From assembly GCA_002317225.1 (NCBI GenBank), contig DCIW01000067.1:1-5623 (forward strand): 5,623 bases of DNA, given 5' to 3'. Within the stretch, counting starts at the first letter, position 1, and every line of letters begins with the position of its first letter. The notes under the pieces were generated by a model, which was given only the letters and a program-made list of their open reading frames with translations, was not told the DNA's origin and did not search any database. This stretch comes from Prevotellaceae bacterium UBA1716 (GTDB lineage Bacteria > Bacteroidota > Bacteroidia > Bacteroidales > Bacteroidaceae). Below are positions 1 to 5,583 of the stretch, in pieces. The position numbers were made by a program, and so were the translations under genes.

Positions 1-1309
1 TAGGAGCGAGCTGCTGGGCTTTTCCGAGAATTGAAGTAGTCGAAGAGCCATCCCAATTGCGGAGGTTGTTGGTGTATGTGAGGGCGAAGTTAGTTGAGAA
101 GCGGATACGGTCGCTCACATCGTAGTCAAGAACGAGTCGGGTAGTGAGTCGGTCGAGTCTCTGCTTGATGATGGTACCGGTCTGGTTGTCATAACTTCCC
201 GAGATGCGGAATGTTGCCTTCTCACCACCACCAGTGATGTTAAGGTTGATATTGTGAAGCATACCGAACTGCGAAACTTGTCCCACCCAATCGGTGTTGT
301 TGTTCCAGTTCTCGTATTCAGCCCACGACTTGTCATAGTTGAGTTCGGCCATCGAAGTGGTTGCAGTCGAAGACTGAGTAGGGTTGTAGAACTCCTCCTT
401 CATCAACATGGTGTAGTCATCACCGTTCATGAGATTGTAACCCTTTGGCATCCAAGTGCCTGTAAGCTTGTATGAGAGATTGACCTTAGTCTTGCCTCGT
501 ATACCACGCTTTGTAGTGATTTGTATCACACCATTAGCACCGTAAGCACCCCATATTGCAGTAGCTGCAGCATCCTTGAGTACCTGGATGCTGGCAATAT
601 CATCCACATTGACAGAGAGGAGCGATGCATATTGTTCTTCGCTTGCATTCTGAAAGTCAAACGATTCATCAGGATTGTCGAAAATCTTGTCATCCACCAC
701 GATGAGCGGATTTGCATCTCCGTTGATTGTAGTCACACCACGGAGTCGCATCTGTGTTCCTGCACCGAGGTTACCCGAGTTGGCAACGATGTCAAGACCA
801 GCGATTTCACCCTGGAGCACCTCATCTGCTGATGTGAACGAGAGACCTTCCACATCTTCCATATTGAAGGTTTGAGTGGCGGTTGTCATTTCACGCTGAG
901 GAATTACGAGTCCTCCCGATGCCTGCTTCTTTGTAGCTTTCACCACAACATCCTGAAGCACGGTCTTCGAACCCATCTTCACCTTGAACACGCGTTGGTT
1001 GCCGATATTGAGCGTAACAGTCTCATTACCCACATAAGAGATAACGAGCTTGTTCTTAGGACTCTTGATGGCAAGTGAGAAGTTACCCATCATGTCTGTC
1101 ACGGTATGTGAGATGATACGGTTGTTGGCATCTCGTTCCACAACATTTGCAGCAGCGACTTCTCCAAAATCATCTGTGACCTGTCCGCTGATTCTGACTC
1201 CCTGTCCTTGTGCGTTTGCACTCAGACTCAGCAAGCTCAGCAGCACTGTCAACAGAAAGGCTGTCAACTTATTGCCTTGTATTCTGCTTGTCGAAATATA
1301 TCTGAACAT
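1..1309 (-). CDS. SusC/RagA-family TonB-linked outer-membrane receptor, 5' part (3' end outside window)
   Basis: This is the N-terminal 436 residues of a TonB-dependent outer-membrane transporter of the SusC/RagA family; the frame is open to the window edge. A signal peptide (hydrophobic residues about 15-30, likely cleavage after A-N-A at 33) is followed by a carboxypeptidase-regulatory-like beta-sandwich (about 39-112), the sequence LQDVVVKATKKQ (118-129) where the TonB-box region normally lies, and a plug domain (about 140-268). The plug carries RLRGVTTINGDANPLIVVDD (188-207) and the SusC signature beginning IASIQVLKDAAATAIWGAYG (238-257) and ending with ITTKRG. Residues from about 275 start the beta-barrel. 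Full family members are usually about 1000 residues, so more than half is missing to the left. The ATG at 1309 was chosen because it begins the signal peptide. It lies 19 bp after the stop of the FAS1 lipoprotein gene, so the two are almost certainly cotranscribed. The substrate cannot be read from this part. Confidence 0.96.
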   Translation of the reverse strand, partial: MFRYISTSRIQGNKLTAFLLTVLLSLLSLSANAQGQGVRISGQVTDDFGEVAAANVVERDANNRIISHTVTDMMGNFSLAIKSPKNKLVISYVGNETVTLNIGNQRVFKVKMGSKTVLQDVVVKATKKQASGGLVIPQREMTTATQTFNMEDVEGLSFTSADEVLQGEIAGLDIVANSGNLGAGTQMRLRGVTTINGDANPLIVVDDKIFDNPDESFDFQNASEEQYASLLSVNVDDIASIQVLKDAAATAIWGAYGANGVIQITTKRGIRGKTKVNLSYKLTGTWMPKGYNLMNGDDYTMLMKEEFYNPTQSSTATTSMAELNYDKSWAEYENWNNNTDWVGQVSQFGMLHNINLNITGGGEKATFRISGSYDNQTGTIIKQRLDRLTTRLVLDYDVSDRIRFSTNFALTYTNNLRNWDGSSTTSILGKAQQLAP

Positions 1310-1328
1310 AGTAGTATTTTCTTGTTGT

Positions 1329-4241
1329 TTATCTTCTAACTGGTTTCTTCACATTCTTCGAACGTTTCTTTGCGCTCTTGATGAACTCAGAAGTAGGGTC
1401 ATCATTACTCCATGCAGCATCATAACGCTTCGAAGCAGCGATATAGAGCGGTTCTGTGATTTCGTGAACAGCACAGAACGAAGAAGTAGCTATTGAAGTT
1501 GCATTCTCACGCTTGGCGTTGAGCCAGTAGTCGCGTGTCATTATATTAGATAGGTGGCTGCCGTCGTTAGCAATTACAGAATGCTGCACCTTAGCAGCAT
1601 CTGTGATGACAAGTTTGCCACTTCCACCTGTTACCGACACTTCCTGAGCGAGACCGTATGCGTTAGTGTACAGACTCTGGTATTTTTCAGTAGTGCCCTC
1701 ATTGTCTGCATAGAGAGCATCATTCTGGAAGTGGTAACGGCAGAAGTTTTTGAGTGCCAATACCTTTGCCTTCAAAGTAGATGCGTATGGTTCAGGGCAT
1801 CCGCCCTCGTTCTCTGGAGAGAGAGCCTCGAACACTTCATTTATCTGATCCCAACTTGGCAGACCTGCAGCGTAAGCCATATCCATAGCAGCGTTGTCAG
1901 GTGCCCAGAGTGTGTAGTTGTAAGTGTTGAACATCTTTACGTTGCCATCCACTGCATCAAGCGAGTGGTACGAACCATCCTGCTGACTGAAAATCTGATA
2001 CTGTGCCTGCTCTGTAGTGCCGAAGTCGTTGAGTTCGGCAGAAATGCCAATCCAACTGAGCAACTCAGTGTTTGCAAAACCACCGCAAGCCTCGTAGAAC
2101 TTGCTGAATCGTGGAGTTTCGCGAAGCACCTGTGCCACACTCTTGATGGTAGGCTGGATAATATGGTCGATGCGGTAAGAAACACCGTTTGCCTCGTTGT
2201 ATATCTCTTCAACCGAAGCAGGTTCCATACCATTGTCGATAGCGGCTCCACTATAAATCTTAGCACCCTTCTTATTGCCACCGTCCACACGGATTTCTCC
2301 ACCGTTTTTAGTCTTGTAGTAGTTGTTCTTGCCAATTTTCTCTCCAGCTGGAAGCACTACAGTATGGTAGTTGAGGATATCGGTGAGTGCTGACTTGATT
2401 CGTGGGTTAGGAGATGATACCGTACCGATTTCCACTGCACCTACACGATCACCGATAGTGCCATCTGCCACGTTGTAGCGGAACGACTCAGCCTGAATCT
2501 TAGGTTCGCTCTTCTTTGTTGCATCATAATAAATATGGAGCACCTCAGGTTGCGAATGTCCAAGGGTGGTAGGATCGAGATAATACTGGTCGAACGCCTC
2601 GTCATCTGGGATGAAGAACGCATAGTTCGCTTTCATTGCCAAGAGGAAGTACTTGAAGTCGAGCGAGAGATACGAAGCAGTTGAACTTGAGTGCCAGTCC
2701 TGTATTGCCCAGTTCATCACCTGCATGTCTTGATAAGTAGATGATGGAGCAAGTACTGCACTGTACTCATCTGGTGCAATCATCTTGTTGAGCTTGTAGA
2801 CTACACCGTTGTTGGCAATCTTAATATCATAACCGCCGTTTTCCTTCTTCTCGAGTTTCTCCATGTTCATTCCGAGGTTCTCCGAAGCATCGTTTATGAT
2901 ACTTGTGAACTTGCTCGGAACAGTTCCCACGAACGAAGCCTGCTGCAAGTTACGTACGAAAGCAGTCAGGATAGATGGTCGGGTAGAGTAGAGGGAGTCG
3001 AGGTTGTCATAGAGGTTCTCCTTTGTGTTAGGCTTCTTGCCATACACGTTGATAAGGAATTCGCCTGTACCGCCCGGAAGGAAATAGTCCTCTACTGCCT
3101 TGTCGGTAGGCACGAACATAGCGGCGATGTCGTTTATCTGACTTTGGTCGCCTGTCTGATTGTATGCGCTGCTTGGGTAGTATTGGTTCCATCCTGGGTC
3201 GAAACGGAGCACCTCGGTAGTAGCCTTAGCAGCACCATTTGGGTCGGTGATGAGCGGTTCACCCTGCGAACGCGAACTCATGTATCTGAGTTGCATCACC
3301 GAGTCACGCAGTGCAAGTCCGTACTTGGCAGCCTCGTTGCTGTTCTGCTGCACCCAGTCGTTGTAGGTTACAGTAGTTGCGTTGTCGTAATAAGGAGTTG
3401 CGTAATAATCGAGAATATGGCTGAAATATTTAGTATTGCCCTGTTTTGCAATGACTTGTGCCATATTGCCCGGAGGAAGAAGAACGTTCTGCACCTGATG
3501 GATGTAGCCGTTCATACAGGTGATGTCCGAATTGATAATCTTGTTGTCGAAGATAAATACGTTCTTTGCTTCGGCATCATACTTTTCGCCTGTAAGTATC
3601 TCAAAGTCTGAGTTTTCACCGGTAGTTGTGATGGCGTTGTTCACCATCTGCTCACGGGTGAAGTGTACGAGCATTGGAGTTGTATTGTCACATACTGCAT
3701 ACACATTCTTTCCGTTCTGTCTCCAGTAGTCCCAGTAGCGGTTGTTCTGTGGCATCTCGGCAGGTGAGATACAGCGTACAGTGTCTATCACGCTGATGTT
3801 TGTAGGATGCTTAATAGCCACACCTTCTGACACATCGTTACCCGTACTTGCATTTGCAAGCATGTTCACGAGCAAAGCATTGTCGAGCATCGAATTGTAC
3901 AGAAGGAGTTTCTTCTGTGCGAATGTCAGTTTCTCATAACTGCCCACTCCCCATTCGTTGCTCTTGAAGAAACGTTCGAACGCCTCATCATTAGCGGGGA
4001 AGATGGTCTTGCTACCTGTCCGGTTGAGGGTCTCATCATATCCGAGATCATCAATCAACCTTAGGTAGTAGCTGAACGAACCTGTCAGTTTTGTCTGATC
4101 AGGATCCTTCAACTCCGAATAGATGCTACCCCCAAGCCATTCCGGTTTAGAGTCACCATCCACCTCCTGATATTTGTCGACACAACTTGTCTGCATCAAC
4201 AAAGTCCCAAGGAACAGAGTACCTAAAAATTGTTTTTTCAT
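1329..4241 (-). CDS. Large lipoprotein with four fasciclin (FAS1)-like modules, first gene of SusC operon
   Basis: The protein has 970 residues. It starts with a lipoprotein signal (MKKQFLGTLFLGTLLMQTSC, lipidated Cys20), followed by an acidic stretch (VDKYQEVDGD) that may act as a surface-export signal. Four FAS1-like modules follow, each with the two hallmark motifs: TIFPANDEAF (79-88) with NGYIHQVQNVLLPP (244-257); AAMFVPTDKAV (373-383) with NGVVYKLNKMIAP (478-490); YAFFIPDDEAF (540-550) with NGVSYRIDHIIQP (685-697); and a more divergent YTLWAPDNAAM (776-786) with FCAVHEITEPL (922-932). The modules run to about 180-240 residues, longer than a typical FAS1 domain of about 140, because of insertions between the two motifs. 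FAS1 domains are adhesion or binding modules; here the protein is probably an outer-membrane, surface-facing partner of the adjacent SusC receptor (inference from context). The last 16 residues hold nine Lys/Arg. The frame is open upstream to 4373, but the start at 4241 is preferred because it begins the signal peptide; the upstream extension is AT-rich leader DNA. There is no strong Shine-Dalgarno sequence, as usual in this phylum. Confidence 0.95.
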   Translation of the reverse strand: MKKQFLGTLFLGTLLMQTSCVDKYQEVDGDSKPEWLGGSIYSELKDPDQTKLTGSFSYYLRLIDDLGYDETLNRTGSKTIFPANDEAFERFFKSNEWGVGSYEKLTFAQKKLLLYNSMLDNALLVNMLANASTGNDVSEGVAIKHPTNISVIDTVRCISPAEMPQNNRYWDYWRQNGKNVYAVCDNTTPMLVHFTREQMVNNAITTTGENSDFEILTGEKYDAEAKNVFIFDNKIINSDITCMNGYIHQVQNVLLPPGNMAQVIAKQGNTKYFSHILDYYATPYYDNATTVTYNDWVQQNSNEAAKYGLALRDSVMQLRYMSSRSQGEPLITDPNGAAKATTEVLRFDPGWNQYYPSSAYNQTGDQSQINDIAAMFVPTDKAVEDYFLPGGTGEFLINVYGKKPNTKENLYDNLDSLYSTRPSILTAFVRNLQQASFVGTVPSKFTSIINDASENLGMNMEKLEKKENGGYDIKIANNGVVYKLNKMIAPDEYSAVLAPSSTYQDMQVMNWAIQDWHSSSTASYLSLDFKYFLLAMKANYAFFIPDDEAFDQYYLDPTTLGHSQPEVLHIYYDATKKSEPKIQAESFRYNVADGTIGDRVGAVEIGTVSSPNPRIKSALTDILNYHTVVLPAGEKIGKNNYYKTKNGGEIRVDGGNKKGAKIYSGAAIDNGMEPASVEEIYNEANGVSYRIDHIIQPTIKSVAQVLRETPRFSKFYEACGGFANTELLSWIGISAELNDFGTTEQAQYQIFSQQDGSYHSLDAVDGNVKMFNTYNYTLWAPDNAAMDMAYAAGLPSWDQINEVFEALSPENEGGCPEPYASTLKAKVLALKNFCRYHFQNDALYADNEGTTEKYQSLYTNAYGLAQEVSVTGGSGKLVITDAAKVQHSVIANDGSHLSNIMTRDYWLNAKRENATSIATSSFCAVHEITEPLYIAASKRYDAAWSNDDPTSEFIKSAKKRSKNVKKPVRR

Positions 4242-4295
4242 TCTTTCAATATAGTTTGGTTTATCGTAATTATTCAATGTATAATTTATCGTCTG

Positions 4296-4303
4296 CAAAA
4301 TTA
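4296..4303 (-). promoter_or_regulatory. Putative -7 promoter element of the FAS1-SusC operon
   Basis: Read on the minus strand this is TAATTTTG, a full match to the Bacteroidetes -7 consensus TAnnTTTG. It would start transcription about 45-50 nt before the FAS1 start codon. No TTTG is present at the usual distance (about 19-21 bp) for the -33 element; only a poor TTTA-like stretch lies nearer (4319-4322). This is therefore a candidate, not a firm assignment. Confidence 0.45.
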
Positions 4304-4370
4304 CCACTATATATGGAATAAAATACGCTACTTTTATTCGAATATTATGTATTTTTGTACATATAGCATA

Positions 4371-4378
4371 CAAATGTA
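4371..4378 (-). promoter_or_regulatory. Second TAnnTTTG-like element upstream of the FAS1-SusC operon
   Basis: On the minus strand this reads TACATTTG, again a full match to TAnnTTTG, 75 bp upstream of the first candidate. It also lacks a consensus -33 TTTG at normal spacing. It overlaps a small dyad, TTTGTA (4354-4359) and TACAAA (4369-4374), which could be a weak operator. In DNA this AT-rich one such match can arise by chance. Confidence 0.3.
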
Positions 4379-4434
4379 TAACTTTTTAACCTATAAATGC
4401 CCTTTATTATTAAAATATGTTGCATAAAAACAAG

Positions 4435-4470
4435 AAAATCGCACTTATCATTCACGATAAGCACGATTTC
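4435..4470 (-). terminator. Intrinsic terminator after the small lipoprotein gene
   Basis: Two 14-nt arms (4436-4449 and 4456-4469) enclose a 6-nt loop. In minus-strand RNA all 14 positions pair, including two internal G-U wobbles, and a further G-U closes the base (4435/4470). In plus-strand RNA the same two internal positions would be C-A mismatches. The stem is followed on the minus strand by a U-rich run (UCUUGUUUUU, 4435-4426). It lies 39 bp beyond the stop at 4508 and before the promoter candidates of the FAS1 operon, so it separates the two transcription units. Confidence 0.8.
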
Positions 4471-4507
4471 TATGTTGTTTGAGAGCAAATAATGTTTTTG
4501 GAACGGA

Positions 4508-5059
4508 TTACTCATCTCCATTCACTTTCCTCTGTAATTCATTATCAAAATACATCATATCAAACACTGCGAACCTGTCATTTGAAAACAGTTTCGTTCC
4601 GAACTTGCCCTCGAATTTTCCTGTATACTCTCCATCATTACAAACCATATACAAAGTCCCAATATTGCTATTATTCTCCTCCTTCTTTATCCAATCCCCA
4701 TATTGCTTCTTATATCTCTCCATAACACCAAAAACATCATTCGGTGTAGCACCTACAAAAACGATTCTATAAAACATATCATCTTCATCAAACAGCAACC
4801 TCACACTATTAAACATCAGTTCATCATACTCCACATTTTCTACCACCACACAATTCTGTCCTTCCTTCTCCAATCCTTCTGTCTCACCAGTAACAGCCGA
4901 ATAGTCTTTCAACACAAGTCCATTCGCCGCAAGGCTCTCCTGTACCTTTTCCTTGTTCATTCCAAATTCAGCACCCCAAAAACTATGAGGCACGCTATTC
5001 TTACCACATGACACCAACATTAAAAGTGTCACTACAACCATGAATATTTTCTTTTCCAT
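4508..5059 (-). CDS. Small putative lipoprotein of unknown function
   Basis: I do not recognise a named family for this 183-residue protein. Residues 1-18 are a clear lipoprotein signal (hydrophobic core, then LMLVSC with Cys18). The mature part starts GKNSVPHS without an acidic cluster, so a periplasm-facing location is more likely than surface display (inference). The pattern after that is a short F-W-G-A-E-F-G-M motif leading into a helix (27-46), two predicted strands around SVRLLFDEDDMFYRIVFV (85-102), a helix (107-122) and a strand-rich C-terminus. This helix-strand arrangement is loosely like small BamE/SmpA-type periplasmic lipoproteins, but I see no diagnostic residues and do not claim membership. 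The gene stands alone: its own promoter-like element lies upstream (5082-5089) and a strong terminator hairpin lies 39 bp after its stop. Sampled lines give roughly 38% GC, against about 47% for the FAS1 gene. Confidence 0.85.
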   Translation of the reverse strand: MEKKIFMVVVTLLMLVSCGKNSVPHSFWGAEFGMNKEKVQESLAANGLVLKDYSAVTGETEGLEKEGQNCVVVENVEYDELMFNSVRLLFDEDDMFYRIVFVGATPNDVFGVMERYKKQYGDWIKKEENNSNIGTLYMVCNDGEYTGKFEGKFGTKLFSNDRFAVFDMMYFDNELQRKVNGDE

Positions 5060-5081
5060 TTTCAGTCAAATTTTAGTATTG

Positions 5082-5116
5082 CAAAGATACACCTTTTTTC
5101 TTTCACAACCTACAAA
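5082..5116 (-). promoter_or_regulatory. Putative promoter of the small lipoprotein gene
   Basis: The minus strand reads TATCTTTG at 5089-5082, a full match to the Bacteroidetes -7 consensus TAnnTTTG, 22 bp before the ATG at 5059. A TTTG at 5116-5113 could be the -33 element, although the 23-bp gap is slightly longer than the usual 19-21 bp. The predicted 5' leader is very short, about 15-20 nt. Confidence 0.6.
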
Positions 5117-5190
5117 AAAATGTTATAAATTATGATACAGCCCTAATTTAACTCATGTTTCCCATCCCAACGAAAGGTTCATGTAGCTCT

Positions 5191-5272
5191 TGTTCCTATA
5201 GTGTGTACCCTTATGTTCCTATAGTGAGAGAGGTTACACACTATTAGTTCGAAGCCCTTCACACTATAGGAA
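5191..5272. repeat. Cluster of TTCCTATAGTG repeats, two direct and one inverted
   Basis: TGTTCCTATAGTG occurs twice in direct orientation, at 5191-5203 and 5214-5226, with a 23-bp period. The reverse complement CACACTATAGGAA lies at 5260-5272 and matches the extended first copy (TTCCTATAGTGTG, 5193-5205) at all 13 positions. A fourth, partial inverted copy, TACACACTA, lies at 5235-5243 and matches TAGTGTGTA of copy 1. The arrangement resembles iterons or operator arrays, but no partner protein is visible. Confidence 0.85.
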
Positions 5273-5276
5273 GAGT

Positions 5277-5317
5277 AGAGTCAACCTTTAGTCGTATTAA
5301 GCACTTGGAGAGTCAAC
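5277..5317 (+). repeat. Short direct repeat AGAGTCAAC
   Basis: AGAGTCAAC occurs at 5277-5285 and again at 5309-5317, 32 bp apart. The inverted core GGTTGAC reappears at 5613-5619, at the window edge, where it matches GTCAACC of the first copy (5280-5286). The repeats are short, so chance is possible, but they sit directly between the other two repeat groups. Confidence 0.45.
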
Positions 5318-5341
5318 TTCTTATAGTTTTATGAAGAAACA

Positions 5342-5583
5342 GTGTGGTATTTTGTGTGGTAAATTGAAACTATTTCCGCACTTGTAACCATCATAATATC
5401 AACATCTTATGACTTAAATGTGGGAAATGTGGTAAAAAATCTCTGAAACTTTTCCACGCGTATACGCGTAAGAAAGTTTTCAAAGAAAAATACCACATTT
5501 ACCACATTGCGGTTCTATTGTGTTGTGTGTCAAGAAGATGCAGTGTCTTATTTAAAACGAAAACACCACACAAAATACCACAC
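5342..5583. repeat. Concentric inverted repeats with a shared centre at 5462.5
   Basis: Four symmetrical pairs share exactly the same midpoint: GTGTGGTATTTTGTGTGGT (5342-5360) with its perfect reverse complement at 5565-5583; an 18-bp arm (5417-5434) with 5491-5508, 17 of 18 matching; AAACTTT (5446-5452) with AAAGTTT (5473-5479); and the palindrome at 5456-5469. The 56-bp spacers between outer and inner arms (5361-5416 and 5509-5564) match at only about a third of positions, close to background, yet have equal length. Each arm is itself a tandem pair built on TGTGGT. The inner 92 bp (5417-5508) could fold as a long hairpin or cruciform. Confidence 0.9.
5456..5469. repeat. Central 14-bp perfect palindrome
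   Basis: ACGCGTATACGCGT is identical to its own reverse complement. It is GC-rich with CpG steps inside an AT-rich surround and lies exactly at the centre of the concentric inverted repeats, as expected for a dimer-binding, cleavage or folding site. Confidence 0.9.

Larger units (their letters stand above)
4242..4507. other. Intergenic region between FAS1 gene and small lipoprotein gene
   Basis: These 266 bases are very AT-rich. From right to left they hold the terminator of the small lipoprotein gene (4435-4470) and then about 190 bp of leader and promoter DNA for the FAS1-SusC operon, including both TAnnTTTG matches. No RNA gene, recognisable riboswitch or small gene is visible. Confidence 0.7.

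Noticed and set aside
1554..2393. Plus-strand 279-residue ORF opposite the FAS1 gene
   Set aside because: It is antisense to a clearly real gene, has no recognisable domain and is rich in Ser, Val, Cys and Leu, as expected for a shadow frame.
3144..3611. Plus-strand 155-residue ORF opposite the FAS1 gene
   Set aside because: Antisense shadow with no domain, and no independent promoter or ribosome-binding signal.
4242..4373. Upstream extension of the FAS1 lipoprotein by 44 residues to an ATG at 4373
   Set aside because: The extension is AT-rich leader sequence and would bury the lipoprotein signal peptide inside the protein; the ATG at 4241 gives a normal signal with Cys20.
5391..5498. Minus-strand 35-residue ORF starting MWYFSLKTFL within the repeat
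   Set aside because: Too short, no ribosome-binding signal, and its sequence is derived from the repeat arms and central palindrome.
5342..5583. CRISPR array
   Set aside because: The repeats are inverted about one centre with only two copies of each arm; there are no regularly spaced direct repeats of CRISPR length.
5342..5583. Insertion sequence ends with target-site duplication
   Set aside because: The bases flanking the outer arms (ending GAAACA on the left, starting ATTGTAC on the right) show no duplication, and the 200 bp between the arms encode no transposase; a non-autonomous element is not excluded.
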